The notes: generated from the letters alone by a model not told the origin. A DNA stretch of 64,000 nt from Apus apus (GCF_020740795.1 NC_067291.1:13582780-13646779); one strand, 5' to 3'. Positions 26,801 to 39,601 are shown, counted from the first letter of the stretch. A program made the numbers and translations.

Positions 26801-28469
26801 TAATGCTCAATAGGTGTACTGCATTTTTTTTAGAAATGTTCTGCATTTTCATTCTTTTGGGAATGCTTTTTTCTCTCCAAGTGAGTGAAAGTTCAACACA
26901 CGCCTCTAATACAGTAGTGCTAGGAGCTTGTGCCTCAAGAACAGAGCTGAAGTAGGAGTAACATGGATTCTGAATTAGCTTAAAACCCATTTCCAAATAT
27001 TAGCCTGGTACTAATATGCCTTCAGGACTGGTAATCAGCACAACTTCATGCTTGATCTTTACGTGACTAGGGACTTGTCAATCTGGAGGACCAACACAAA
27101 GATGACAAATGTCTAAGATACACTAAGGAGGTTCTAGTTACTTGGTATTTTTTTTTCAGGAAGTAACTGCTTTGCAGTTAAGGCACCAGTCATAATTAAG
27201 AATCCAATTTCAGTGCTCAGCTCCAACACACACTTATGTTGCTACCAAACTCAAAGTGCATCAGGGAGCCTTCTCCAGGCTCTAACAGATAATGCTTTGT
27301 TTCCTCTAAGAGTTCACAGATTGTACTGCCTAAGATCTTATACCTTATGTAATCAAGGCACCTAACATCACTGCTGAAAGCCTCGCATAACCCCTAGAAT
27401 AACTATCAAGCCAGTTTGACTTTTGAGATACAAAAGGAAGGTTTATGCAGCTGCACTCAGTGCTTACAAGATAATTGATGTATTTAGGGCTTCTAAATAG
27501 GACCTGCAAGTTCTCAGTGATCGCAGTAGAGAAACATTGTAATCAACATCCTTGTACCTCCAAAGCCTCACCAAATTGTAGTAAATGCTTAATATTATTG
27601 GTGAAGTTAAGGGCAGCTGCACTGATTCTGAAGGTCCTAGAACAGAAGGGCAAGGATCAGTCTGCTCAAATACACAGCTGACAATGTCAGTTTGAAAGTG
27701 GATTCCACGGGCTTAGAGCTGACCAGTATGTCATTACTTTATTAAACCAGTTATGATGATGTGCTCTACCCAGTAATAGATTTCATTAGTCTGCAATCAA
27801 TTTAAGGACCTTGAAGTAGAAGGCACTTTAAAACCAAGCACTATCCCTGTGTTCATTATAATTGCAGAGACACATTGAAAACATTTCCTTCCTGGGAGTC
27901 CTGTCAGATTTCTTCCCCAACAGAAAGTTGTTTACATGAAAAGGAAACACTGGTGACTGCATCCATCCCTACCCCATTTCCACAGACAGTGGACTATGAA
28001 GTGCTGACATAGTACAGGATCAGCATACAGCTACTATACAGAGAGGCAGGGATGACTTTCTCCATACATTCCTGAAGAGCCCTGCACAATGAAGCTTGGG
28101 CCTTAACCCAGGTGCCTCAGATAATAACAATAATTAAATACTTAGAACATGTTTATTTTATCAAGAGACTACCCAGACATTCACTTACACCCAGGTTTAA
28201 GAACCTGCCTAGCATGTTTATGTGCAGCTCTTCTCCCTATAACACAGGTCAACATGGAAAAAATATACTACTTACTCTTTGGTCAAAAGTGGGCAGGATT
28301 TGAGCAGAAAGCGGGCCAAAGCAGAGTCCTGGTAGATGAGTTCAGGAGGGGCAGTTGGGCTTTTTAAATTCAAGCAGCGAACAATAACATACAGCACAGC
28401 AGCAACTGCAGCCAGCTTCACCCCATCAAACACTGCTGGCAGCTCAGGGGTTTCCAACATGGCACTCAT
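5637..28469 (-). CDS. ABHD2: ABHD2, monoacylglycerol lipase / alpha-beta hydrolase domain protein 2 (nine coding exons)
   Basis: Joining minus-strand exons 28469-28276, 19215-19040, 17500-17333, 14799-14616, 11014-10922, 9237-9124, 7874-7805, 6935-6851 and 5833-5637 gives 1281 nt, a 426-residue protein with no internal stop. All junctions are GT-AG and phases match. I recognise it as ABHD2 by near-continuous similarity to the mammalian protein, which is about 425 residues. Seen: a hydrophobic N-terminal anchor at about residues 13-30, an HX4D motif at His120-Asp125, the nucleophile elbow GFSLGG at 205-210 (Ser207), the acid in AADDPL (Asp345 or Asp346) and His377 in GGHLGF. Known for the family: a single-pass membrane serine hydrolase of monoacylglycerols and esters; in mammalian sperm it cleaves 2-arachidonoylglycerol in a progesterone-dependent way. 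The start chosen is the first ATG of the exon (A at -3); a second in-frame ATG lies three codons on. The neighbour MFGE8 is divergent. Nothing looks broken. Confidence 0.97.
5834..6850 (-). other. ABHD2: ABHD2 intron 8
   Basis: Unique intronic sequence with no gene. A 23-bp tandem duplication at 6242-6289 is the only structure noted. Confidence 0.9.
6242..6289. repeat. 23-bp tandem duplication
   Basis: The unit starting gcttctgcctgga occurs at 6242 and again at 6265 with nearly identical sequence (GGAGGC versus GGAAGC). It is a short local duplication in an ABHD2 intron. Confidence 0.8.
6851..6935 (-). CDS. ABHD2: ABHD2 coding exon 8 (catalytic acid)
   Basis: Acceptor TGATGCAG, donor GTATGT, 85 bases. 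It encodes residues 334-361 and the first base of Glu362. The motif LLLVNAADDPLVHES carries the triad acid, Asp345 or Asp346. Confidence 0.95.
6936..7804 (-). other. ABHD2: ABHD2 intron 7
   Basis: Intronic sequence with short A/T homopolymer tracts near 6965 and 7153. Nothing else seen. Confidence 0.88.
7805..7874 (-). CDS. ABHD2: ABHD2 coding exon 7
   Basis: Acceptor ATTTCAG, donor GTAAGC, 70 bases, ending in phase 0. It encodes residues 310-333 (KFHGYSSLKEYYEKESC, then LQYLHK). Confidence 0.94.
7875..9123 (-). other. ABHD2: ABHD2 intron 6
   Basis: Intronic sequence. It contains T-rich tracts and a small hairpin with 9-base arms, GGGGTTTTT at 8743-8751 and AAAAACCCC at 8758-8766. No gene seen. 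Confidence 0.88.
9124..9237 (-). CDS. ABHD2: ABHD2 coding exon 6
   Basis: Acceptor CTTCCAG, donor GTATGA, 114 bases. It encodes residues 272-310, including LFGDNNLKKPQSL and LYTATSLMQIDDNIM. Against the human protein as I recall it there appears to be one extra residue at the FGDNN position, which would account for 426 rather than 425 residues. Confidence 0.94.
9238..10921 (-). other. ABHD2: ABHD2 intron 5
   Basis: Intronic sequence. I see no gene, RNA gene or recognisable mobile element in it. Confidence 0.88.
10922..11014 (-). CDS. ABHD2: ABHD2 coding exon 5
   Basis: Acceptor TTTCTAG, donor GTACTG, 93 bases. It encodes residues 241-272 (AQETFMQWDHCRRFYNF and onward to ILSHR), part of the cap region between the nucleophile and the acid. 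Confidence 0.95.
11015..14615 (-). other. ABHD2: ABHD2 intron 4
   Basis: A 3.6-kb intron. Short open frames on both strands lack start, codon or domain support. No recognisable repeat. Confidence 0.88.
14616..14799 (-). CDS. ABHD2: ABHD2 coding exon 4 (nucleophile elbow)
   Basis: Acceptor TTTTTAG, donor GTAGGT. It encodes residues 180-241. The motif VVVGFSLGGN places the catalytic serine at residue 207, followed by the VLCCVSVCQGYSAL strand. No key residue is missing. Confidence 0.96.
14800..17332 (-). other. ABHD2: ABHD2 intron 3
   Basis: A 2.5-kb intron. Nothing recognisable beyond the splice sites. Confidence 0.88.
17333..17500 (-). CDS. ABHD2: ABHD2 coding exon 3
   Basis: Acceptor GTGCACAG, donor GTAGGT. 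It encodes residues 124-180, including Asp125, the core strand MVICPGIANHSE and the stretch around NHLGALPNIEL. This is part of the alpha/beta hydrolase fold, including the segment expected to form the oxyanion-hole side of the pocket. Confidence 0.95.
17501..19039 (-). other. ABHD2: ABHD2 intron 2
   Basis: A 1.5-kb intron. Nothing recognisable beyond the splice sites. Confidence 0.88.
19040..19215 (-). CDS. ABHD2: ABHD2 coding exon 2
   Basis: Acceptor CTTTCAG, donor GTCAGT. It encodes residues 65-123 and the first base of Asp124, starting YIPPLIWGKSGHIQTAL and ending EHCTG. It carries His120 of the HX4D motif; the motif's Asp125 is in the next exon. Confidence 0.95.
19216..28275 (-). other. 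ABHD2: ABHD2 intron 1 of the coding region (9 kb)
   Basis: The longest intron between coding exons. It is AT-rich, with homopolymer tracts (for example T runs near 20332 and 21347) and no supportable coding exon or RNA gene. A stretch near 24410-24500 vaguely resembles an eroded avian CR1 3' end, but I do not call it. Confidence 0.85.
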
Positions 28470-28476
28470 TTTGAGC
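28276..28476 (-). CDS. ABHD2: ABHD2 coding exon 1 (start codon, membrane anchor)
   Basis: The acceptor CTCCAG precedes 28476, seven untranslated bases follow, then ATG at 28469-28467. It encodes residues 1-64 plus two bases of Glu65. It holds the hydrophobic segment VKLAAVAAVLYVIV (17-30) that forms the signal-anchor. The donor is GTAAGT at 28275-28270. Because an acceptor lies just upstream of the ATG, at least one further 5' untranslated exon must exist. Confidence 0.96.
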
Positions 28477-29341
28477 CTGGAGATCAAAAACATTAACACT
28501 TTTTACAACATACTGATGGATACGAATATCAATGGCGTTGTTAAATATAAAACAGTGCTAACCAACTACATCTGTCAGTTAACCCTGGTACAAAAATCTG
28601 AACATATCAACTCAGACTCGTAACTTTTAAAGACAAGAGGAAGTTTATTTTGTACTGCTCTAAATAACCTGAGCAGGACAAGAAATAGAAACTGGATGAT
28701 CAGTTGGGAAGGAAATTTATTCCTAATCAGTGCTTGCAAATGTCTCAGGTGTCAAACACCAGTCTGCAGCCAGTCAATACTTTCAGGATCTTGGCCAAGA
28801 CTATTCAGCTCAAACAGAAGCAGAGTGAAAAGCCAGGCTATAAAGGCTCATCAGCGGCTTTGGATGTGTCCTTCTTCCTAGATGTACAAGCCAGGCTCAA
28901 AAAGGAGAACTTGAAAGAACTACTGTGTTAGCTCCTCAGCCCAAATTTTGCAACTACACAAGAACACTGGTACCAACCCCTGCCTGTATTGAAGGCGGTC
29001 TGGTAACTTTACATACCAGGGAGTTCAACATTTATTTTAATTCAGTGTAGTTCTGCAGCTGAAGTAGGACCAGATTAACATCTAGTCTTTCAAGGCCTTC
29101 AGAGTAAAGGAAGTAAGGCAGAGGTGAAAATTAAAGAAGCCACAATAAAACAAGATCCTTTCAGCTTGAAATCAAATTCTTAAACTGATCCAGATTTTTT
29201 TAAATATATGATTCAAACAGCTGTCTGCAGTTATTACAGAGATGTTTCATCCATGTCGAAAGGGAAGGTTTTTCCCCCTCTGCCTTTCTCCAGGTACATG
29301 GGTAACCTAAATAAGATACCAACTGACAAGTCAAGTCTTAC
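28477..29341 (-). other. ABHD2: Intron between candidate 5' UTR exon and first coding exon
   Basis: Intronic if the candidate upstream exon is real. Nothing else seen in it. Confidence 0.5.
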
Positions 29342-29428
29342 CAACGTTACTTTTTCTTCCAACTAGAAATAACTTCCAGGCCTCAGAAGAACCGTCACCG
29401 TTTGGATCCACGTACTACCTGAGTTGCC
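29342..29428 (-). other. ABHD2: Candidate ABHD2 5' untranslated exon
   Basis: On the minus strand a strong acceptor (TTTTCTTTCCTCACAG) is followed by 87 bases without ATG and then a strong donor (G then GTAAGACTTG). It lies 865 bases upstream of the first coding exon. That exon begins with an acceptor, so an upstream untranslated exon is required. The exon is inferred from splice sites alone. Confidence 0.5.
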
Positions 29429-32400
29429 CTGTGAGGAAAGAAAACCAAATTTATTACTACTGATAAAGCTGCATCTCTCAGCTGGAAGGCAAAAACCCCC
29501 AAACTTATACAGACGTACTATGACAAATTTTATAATTTGTGTACTCAGTCATAAATCACTTCAATGCTGAGCTATCTGCACCAAAATTCTTGCCTGTGCA
29601 GATTTCAGACTAGATGAGTTGCCTACAGCATCTTAATCCATCTGCAGAGAGCAAATACACCTTCATGAGCAGAGACAGACAAAGCAATAATGAAAACCTG
29701 TGCAACTTCAGAGGAAAGCCAAGCTTTGAACTTCCAGAACACAACAGTCACCATCTTTGCAAGACAATGACATTATTCCCAGTTAAAAAAAGCTACCCAA
29801 ATCCCACAGTATTTAAAAGACTAGAAGTAACAGGCTACTGTTCTTCTCAACTTTGTGCCATACCTACACTATTACTTAAGTGTGAAGCCAGCTTTGAAAG
29901 TTTCCTGCTACTTTTACTCAGGCTTAGTAAGGCAGCTCAGTCCTACAGATGGAAGCTTGTAAACAGTCTCTGCTTGTTCCCACACTTGCTTTTTTAGGAA
30001 GTTACAACATATCACACTTCAACAAGATGGTGAGAGCCACCAGGAGGCTCAGATACAGCCACCTAATTAACACCAGTGCACACACAGCAAAGCTTGTTAC
30101 AAGAACTTGATGATGCCAATAAAAGAGAGAGATCTTTCAGCCTGTAACTGTAAAAAAGTGATATTTACAATTAGAACTAGATTCCCTATGGGCACAACAA
30201 ACCAATGGGGAATCAGAGCTTCCAAGAAAAAGCTCCAGAACCGTCTGTTCTCTACCATGACTGCTGCTTCCAACTCATGAAAATACACCAGCAGGACAGG
30301 CCACACCAAAGCCTTACTCTTCTTCCTAGCAGGAAGGCAAAACCTCAGAAGTACTTTCTGTACCCAATACAGCTGCACCAAAATGCCTTGAAAAAAACAA
30401 GTCTGACATCAGCTATTGATTAAAAGAGAACTGGAAAAGCTGCAAGTCTCTGCCACCATAACCATCTGTGTTGCAGGAGAACAGAGTGTGAGGGAAGTGG
30501 AGACATTTAACATTGGACAACTCCAAAGCTTCTGTTTTCCAATTCTGATCTTCACAGTAGAAGGGAAAGAGGAGTGGGCTACAGAAAAACATTTATTCCT
30601 CTGATCAGAAGACTATATTGGCATCATGTCTCAATGAAGAGTTCTAGCATGACGTTCATCTGTAGTGTTACTTCACTTTCATAGTTAGTAGATGTTTACC
30701 AAGGCTACTCCAAGCAAACCACAGCAATGGCTTCTCCAGAGAAGGTACAATTAGCAGAAAAGTGGATTCAATTCCTGAACAATCACTGACTCAAAGACAA
30801 CCAGGTGCTTGAGCAAGTCTTCCCCAGCTAAAACTCCCAGAAGTTCTGTTGGCACTTTCCCTTCATTGTTTTATTTAGCAAATTAATAGACACATTGATA
30901 CAAAAGTTACCTAAAATCTTCATGCAACCTAGATTTTTAAGCTAGTTTGCTGTTTACAGCTTTCACAGCATTAGTATATTTGTTAAAAATAAAACTGGGC
31001 ATGATGAGTCATTAGTGTTTTGTACTAGTGACTCAGTACAACTGATCCAACTAAGCTGTTCCCTCCCCGAGTCTTCTCTCCCACAATCTTCAGATTACAA
31101 ACACACCACCTCTTTTCGATACTTCTATAACCAGTTTTTGCCTGTTGCTACCTTAAAAAATAAAGCATATTAGCTCCGAGTTACTTTCAGAAAAATCAGC
31201 AGTTGGTAGGCAGGATTATGCTTTGACACTTGTGAAACAGTATTTTTCCATTTTACAGCCTAAATACTCATTCAGTGAACATACACACTTGCAACATGTG
31301 CTAGAAGTTCACGTATGTCAGGATCTTTATGTGAAACTTGCACCACTCTGTCTACAGGTAACACAAAGCTGGCACTGCTGTTGCAGTTGTACAGCAGTCT
31401 GCATTGATTAACTAAGCAATGGATCTAGTCCAAGAGGACTAGATTAGTAAACTCCATGTCCTATGGATCCAGCTGGGACACTCCAGGTCCTCCCTTGAGT
31501 CTGGTGTTTCTGAAGACCTAAACAGACCTGTCTCAGCCAGGGCAGATTTGCAGGGGCTGAGACAGAGCACTCTGCTCCAAAATGTTAAGAGTTTAGCCGA
31601 CTGAAATGGATTTGAGAGCTCTGCCTCGAATCACCTAATTTACAAGCAAGGATGAGGTTACCTTGCTTATGTTTTGTTAAACCCTTTTTGTAACAACCCA
31701 ATTAACTTGTCTGTCTACAAAAAGGGACAGAACCACAATATTAAACCAGTCAAATTTTAATCTAGCACCTCCTCTAAATGGGATATAATAAACTAACAAA
31801 CATCTGTCCTTTTCTGTATACAGAATACAGGTTCACTTTTGGCAGGCTAGATGAAGTTAGCAAGAAGCAGTACGTGTATCACCAGAAGCAATGAAGTCAG
31901 CCTTTTCACTTATCACAGGGTTTGAGATCCACACTGAGGAACACAAAGCTGCTGATGTTCTCGGGGCCAAGGAAGCTACTTTGAAGTGCACAATTCCTTT
32001 TTTTATAAAAACATCGCTTAAAGATTGTTGGTCTTTGGGGCTGTCATGCCCTTACAAGCAACATTCTTAAATCCAGTTTGTAACTGAGAACTTAACTTTA
32101 GGATCAATCACTGAAAAACAAATGCTGGATTTGTGAAGTCTTTCCATTTCCCCTTTCATCACAGAATAAAAAGCTGAAAATCGTTTTACAGGAAACACTT
32201 CAGTGCTACTGTTAACAAAGTGCACCTCACCTGTACAAGTATAATGAGAAAAACCCTGTCTCCCCATTCCAGGCAGGAATAGAAACACCTACCACAAAAG
32301 CCAGTAGAGCTACAGCAAATTTTTCATGTATCCTTTCAAAGGTTTTGGGAAAGTCACTGCCAAGATATTTACTTGTACAGCAAATCATGACTAACAACCA

Positions 32401-35400
32401 ATCTGAGACTTGCACACACTTGTGTTCCAGGTTTCCAGGGGAGAAGATACTCTCCCAGGCACAGAAGTCAGTTTACCCTGTGACTCAACCAGGCACACAC
32501 AGGATTTGGGAGCTATCAAGCATTACAGCTCCTCCACCCATGCTGAAGCTAAGCCTGACTCTGCATACTGGAAAGCCAACACTAAAAAAAGCAAAGACAT
32601 TAGAGGAAGCCACTCCCATAAAGTCCTTTCCTCAGACCTTTTAATGAGAACTGAAAGCCTGGCAGATTCATTTCACTGAAGCATTAGAAATGCTTTGGGC
32701 TAAAGCAGAGATGCAGCCGTATGGAACTGCCCACAGCCAAGAGTACAGGCAGTCACTTTACAAGGGGCTCCACTAGCAAGATATTTTATGCTTTTCCAGT
32801 TACATTCACTGAATAATGTTAAAGGAATCACTTTTCCAGGAATGGCAGTTTGATACAAAAGCCTCCTAGATGCCCTCCCACCAGTCAGCATTCCAGTTCA
32901 CTAGTTCTTTCAGAGCTCAGCTGGACAGCAAGACACTGAGCACACCTGGCCAACACCAAAAGCATTTAAAAATCCCCTTTCCTGTCCTTTTACAGCTTCT
33001 ACCAAGTAGTTCAATATGCTCTCTTCCCCATTAAGATTCAGAAGAGCCAAAAAGGCTGTTTCTAGACACATTAAGCAGACTGATAAGTTAGTTAACAGAC
33101 ATTTCTTGGATTGGTTTAATTTATTTGTAGTGCCTGTTTGCAGAATAACACTCTGAAAGCAAGTCTGCCAGAAAAGAGGAAAGCAAAACACCCTACTTTA
33201 AGAGTACTGCCTTGGCAGATTCAGATCAGAAATATTTTCTTCCCCTCTTTGAAAGGGGAAGAAGGAAGGCTGTTTCACTGAAGTTCGTTAGAGAATGTTT
33301 CCAGAAAATGATTAATATTTAATATCAGCCCAAGCTAATGCTTCTTCTGAAACATCTACTGCAAACCCAGAAGTTACTGGCCTGTCACTACCATGCAAGG
33401 TATTTAGAACCACATTATGGAGAAGGGACCTTTATTAAGGAAAGGGTGGAAGGTCCAGTCACTACAAAGGTTTTTAAACAAAGCCAACTTTTATGCCAGC
33501 ATATGATTGGAATCTCATTCCAGGAAGACTACTGAAGTGCATCACATTGCTGAGCTTTCAATGGCTTAAATGCAGAGGAAGATGTTTAGAGACCATTCAG
33601 ATGAAAACGTACATAGGGCATGGACACACCTGGGGAAGACTGAAGCAACGTGTCTTTATGGGAAAGGCTGCCAGCTTAAGTTTTTGAAAAGCACTGGAGA
33701 ACAGTCTGAGGTCACACAAGGTACATGCATACAGGAACCTGTGCAAGAGGAATCATGAAAAACCTCAAGCTTTGTTGCACAGCCCTGTATCCTACATTTT
33801 ATCCAGCACTTCTTGTATGAAAGATGCTTTCAATTTTAGGGAAAAAAAGCGTTTAAGCTTAAACTGCTACTTTAAGGTCTCCCAAGAATTACATCAATAC
33901 AAGCATTTTAGGGCCACACCTGTGCTATGCCTCATCAGTTCAGGCACACACAGCAAGGCAACACATTGCTTATTTTGAGACTGGCATCTAACCAGCCCAA
34001 GCTTATCCCATGCAGAACCCCCACTTATCTTCAGTGGTAGCTCAAGAAGAGAAGACATCAGAAGCAAATGCTGAGATCATCAGGATGTATCGCTCAGTAC
34101 TTCTGGCCATTTACAATAGCCAACTAAATCTCAGATCTCAAAACATAGAGGGTTTAATTGAGAATGAGCTGAGCACTTCAAGCACTTAAGCTTTGGTTTT
34201 CAGGAAATGTGGCCACAAGAGATAAAGTATAGTCCTCACCAGAGCCACCAGGAGTCTGGCAAAGCCCACCAGTTTTTTTGTCAAACAGATTTTTATCTCC
34301 AAATAAAGAGGGCACACTGACATGTCCCACCACAAGGACGCTTAAAGTACACTACTTGGACAGCATGTGGAAGTCCTTGGTGCAAATTCCTCCAGTTTGT
34401 GCCAGAGCCAGCACCCAGGCCAGGATTTGGCCAGTTGGTGAGTATTCAAAACAGCAGGTACTGTTTACACCATGTTCCAACAAGAGTTTCTTGGCTGGTG
34501 CCTTCACTGGAATTTGACCTTTTCATCAGATACAATACTTGGCTCATGTACTAAATTTAGAGGTACTGTGAGGTTACAGGGACAAAGTTCATAGCATGAG
34601 GGACCATCAGCACAGCCAGAAAGGCAGGTGCTTTAAACTAAGGTGTTTTTTTTCCTTTTTTGACTTTGAGAAGTCCTACACATTCAGAGCAGAAGCCAAG
34701 CACCTAAGAGAGCTGGGTGTACAGGCCAAGGGAGCTTGCCTGAGAAAGCACCTGAGAATAATTCTATAGCCAGCAGGGCCAAAGACCCACTTCCCCAAGT
34801 AAGCAAATTTACAGTCAAATGTGCTTTGAATTTCACTTCCTTCCCACTACAGGAACTACTTCTACTTCTTCACAATATTATTTTCACTGATCAAAATGGC
34901 TCTACTGCATTACAGGCAGCTTTTGTATATTATCTAAAAACAAGGTTGCTGGTTGCTATGTAGACTCTCTGTATGTCACCTTATGTGGTTCCTGCTTGCC
35001 ACAGATGGATTGAAAAACACTGTATTAGCTTTTATTGCACACCTGATGTACAAGATTAAACTCAGACAAGACAAAGCTCTGATGACTTCACAGAAACCAA
35101 TTAATTGCATGTTATCTTAAAGGCTCATGTTATTTAAGCAAACAATTATCAGATTACTGCAGAGACCTAGGACTTTGTCACACCCCAACCTCTGCCTTTT
35201 GGAACCACAGGGCAGAGATTCAGCTCCTTGTAGAAGAGGTCAAGCTTACTTTCAGGTACTGAGGGAGAAGAAATGCTGGCTAATACTTTTCCACAGTCTT
35301 TTATTTGCAGGTGTCACCTACCACATAACTCTGTCAGTGGGCACCATCAAGCTCAAAGGAAGAAGTGGAATAAACACATTGCAGAGAACCCAAAAATCCA

Positions 35401-38400
35401 TGCTCAGTATCTGAGGGAAAACTACTAGCATCAATCCACAGATAGACAAGTAAGCCAATACAAACTGCATGACTAAACCTCCCTGCAAAAGCATACTCTG
35501 TTCCTCCACTATATTTTGAAACACAGCACCACCCTGTTAAAGCCTCATTTACCCTCAGACTGCAAGCCCTGCATCCCCACACTGTCACAGAGCTCAGATG
35601 TACACACCAGAGGAGCAGCCACAGTTCAAGCACATCACAACTGTTCTTTGCTCAGCTACAGGGTGTACAGCTGCATAAGTGGGGAGCATGCTCCACACCA
35701 GGCAAGCTGCACAGCTAGGAAAGAGCATCTATCACCAACACACAAGTTAAAGACAGCCAAGAAACCTTTATTCAAGACTGGTCCAGTTCAAGCAGTTGGA
35801 AAACACCTTCATCTGAACACAGTCAAAAGCTGAGGTGCTACTTTACTCTGAAGTCTTTGAACACCCAGCCTACATTTTCCCCTGACAAGCAGCTCTGTTT
35901 CACAGCAGCACAGAAGATTTGCAGAGTCATTCTCTTAGAGTCTGCCCATGACATAGAGAAGGTTCGCATTAGGCAAGTTTAATTTACATCATTACAATAA
36001 AAATGAAACACCACTACTGCGGGCAAAAGAAGAAAATACCAAGAGACAGGGCTTGACCAACACGCTGCTACCACTGCTGGAGAACACTCAGGTATTTTCA
36101 CAATGTCAATTAAAAGAGAGGTTTTGGAGCACCACAGCAGTCACCAGTAACTCAGTTTTAAGAGATACACTCTCCTGCTGAACCCAAGTGGGACATTAGG
36201 GATATTACTGGCACATATCTGAGGACATTTTCTCTTACAAGGATGTTCACTGTAAATGACTACCCATCTGCTTATTTCACTTAGTACAATCTTTCCTATC
36301 CACATATGCCCAACCAACACTTCACAGAACTGGGTGTTCTGGTTACAGGACAGCCAGGCTTCAACACCCTCAGCATAATCCTTCTGGAACCTGCATCTCT
36401 ATGTATAAGCATCTCAGAAAATGTAAATAAATTTAGTAGGACAAACTGCTGAACAGCAAACCCTTCAGTAGCTGCCAGTCACTTCAACTAGCTGAGCATT
36501 TCCATAAGAAGCCCATATTACATGGAGCACTCAATGCCTAGAACAGGACTGTAGCTCAATTATTAACAAGTACAGTACATCAGAAGCTTCAGAAGCTTTT
36601 GATGTTTGCAGGAGCTCAGTCCATATGAGTAGAGGAAGTTGTAATTGCCATTTATTTTAGTCCAACTGACCCTGTGATGATGAGAAACTCAAGTATTTCT
36701 CAACAGTAGAATAAGTGCTAGGCAACTGCACTTCTTGGTCAATCTAGAGATACAGGTTAAAATCTATACCTTGCAAAGCATGACACTTCCTTCCACTGTT
36801 GTTACCTCTAATGAAGCATAGACACAAAGATGCTTCAAGCACCTGGTTTGTACAGAACTCCTTTGCAAAGCATTCTGAATGACTGCTGCCTGATACTGGC
36901 AGAGTAAGGCTGGGACAATCCTTTATTATCAAGCCATCTGATACAGCCAGCAAAAAGACAAGCCCTAGGGCACACAAGCCTTCCTAGAGCTAAAACAGGC
37001 TAGGATAGCTGCCTGACTAGGTTAGCATCATTGCCACCCACGAATAGTGGGCAAGTGGGACTTTGCTTCTCAACAAGGACAGACTGCCCTTGCCCACTGA
37101 AGTTAAATAAATTGTTTGGTACTTAACTCAGTGAGCCGAGTTTGATCAGATTTTTAAAACTACATATAAGCTTAATCTTTTCAAGCTATTTAGGCTGAAG
37201 AAAGGCAAATACTTGCACAGAAGTTCAGCTGATCTATAACACACCAAGAATAGTAATTCAGAGCTCTCACACATTATGAAACATGATCTTCCAGAGAAAT
37301 TCAAAAGCGTAGCTGAAGACTCCAATATACAAGTAGACCTGCTATGATTTAGGCTTTTGCTGAAAAGTCCAAACCACCAATTTCAGGCTGGTGGCTGCAC
37401 CTGTCAAGACAAATTACAAGCAGTAAAGATCCCAGCATGTACACCCCTCCTAGAGACTTTGCTAAATCCTGAACTGTTGTTAACCCAAGTTCTGGCATTG
37501 CCAGAGCTGGCAGCATGAAAGTAAGAATGAAGTGGCCAGAGACACAGAGCAAGAAAGGGGAGTAAGAGGGCAATGTGAAGCCAGGGCATTTCTATTATTA
37601 AATGAGCTTAAACTACAACTCCAGAGGTTTGAATCACTGCTCTGAAGTCACCATTTTCTGTAGTACATTGGGTTACATCTAAAAGGACAGTTGCAACTTG
37701 GTAGATTTGGAGAGCCTCTTCATATGTCTGTGTCAAGGACAAATGATGTTATTATGTCATCTTTCCTTTCCAATATCACATCCCAGAACAGTGACTACTT
37801 CAGCATGTTGATCTCTGGGTTTTCACATGAGAAGTTTAATAATGTAGGCTCTTAATGTTTCATAAAGCTAAGCTGCTATTCATTCCCTGAATAGAAAAAT
37901 GTAGCTTTCACAAGGAGAGTAGGACAAATTAATTTTTAAGTTTAACTTCTTCAGAAACAGTTTTGCAAGATGGAAGGTTTTATTTCCCAGCCTTCACATC
38001 TTTTCCACCCCTAGAACAGACAGTCTAGCACAATCTTAGGTCAGCCTCATCCTCTGTTAAGCTAACTCACTCAGTGACACAAAGGACCTCCCCTGCAAAA
38101 ACTGAAATACAACTATTTTTACAACTAAGGCAGGAGAATAGAAGAACCCAAACATTAGCTCTTAAGTGCTTTTAAAATATCCTTCCTGTTCTTATTCTTG
38201 ACTTTGGGACTGAAATAAAAAATGGCTAGAATAAGAAGAAAGGTTGCAAGTCCACTGATCCAAGAAGTGAAAAGAAAATATATTCAAATTTCTCTTGTGA
38301 TATGAGAACTAAGCAAGCATCTAGGAAAGAAGGTGAAGCAGATGAACCAAGAAAAGATAACAGAATAACCAAAGACTAGTCGTCAGTAACAAAACTCCCT

Positions 38401-39601
38401 TTATGGGAAATAAACATTATTGAAGACTTTTTGCAAATGAGGTATCACAAATGTAAATGGCTGAGCTGTGTGTTCCATGAACACCTTATCAGTGGGGCCC
38501 AGAACCTGTCAACCTAAGCAATATTACAAACATGGCTGAGCATGATAATAATTGATAAACAAGACAAGTAAGGTGAACACCCTGTATCAGTTTGATGATT
38601 AATAAGCCACAAACATTTGTTTACAGATGGAGGTAACAGTGCTGTGGAAGTCAAACAGCAATCTGTAAGAGGAAGACAGGAATGTTCAGGACTTACCACA
38701 CCAGTGACAACTGCACATCAACAATAAGAGGAAGCTGTTACGAGTTGTCTGAAGAGACCCCAGAGAATGCAAGTACAGAATGCAATCCCTCCAGCCATAA
38801 CTGTGAAAAAAGAGCTGCTGCTAACATACCTCTTCTAAAAAGTTAGTGTCAGGTGAGGGATTTCAGCAGCTGTAACACATCAACTGTGACAGACACATCT
38901 ACCCATCCTGTGCTGGAGTAAATCACAAGTTATACACAAAGATGCAGAACGGAGTGGACAGAATCATGCCACACAGGCTAACAAGAAAGTATCTAGTACA
39001 CATAAACAAAAGGAAGGCGAAATTGCCTGCCAAAAGCTAGCAGCAGTGCCGGGACCTAGGAATACGAGGAACAAAGGAGCAAAGCCTTACTCAGGGGGAG
39101 CAGCAGGACCTGACCAGCACCTGCTGTAACTCCGCGTACCACCCTCTCAGGACCTCCTGCTCCGCGCTCAGCTTCCCACTGCCTCCCTCCTCAACCTTCC
39201 CCCCCCGGGAGGCCAGGCCGCTCCAGCACCGCCCCGCACGGCCTCGTTCCCCCGGGAGGCGGCGGGAAGGCCTCTCAGCCCCGGCGGGAGCCGAGGCAGC
39301 GGGAGGGGACAGGCCCGCAGCTCCCCACAGCCAGGCCGGGCCGAACCCCGCCTCCACTCCAGGAAACCAGCACAGGCGGCAAGGCTGCTGCCCAGGACGA
39401 CAGGAGGAGGGAAGCAGGGCAAGCACGGGCGGCCTGAGGCCGGAGCCAGGGGAGCGCTGTAACCACCCGCCGCCTGACAGACCCGGCCTCAACCAGCCGA
39501 TGCTCCGTGCCCCCTCGGGTCCCGCGTGGCTGGGAAGGAAGAAAGAAGACCCGGCCGCCCTCCCCCTCAGCACCACGGAGAAGGGGCTCCCCCCGCCTCA
39601 C
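29429..39601 (-). other. ABHD2: Probable ABHD2 first (5' UTR) intron
   Basis: About 10 kb between the candidate untranslated exon and the CpG-island first exon. AT-rich, with no coding signal, no RNA gene and no repeat family I can name. First introns of this size often hold enhancers; I cannot point to one. Confidence 0.6.
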
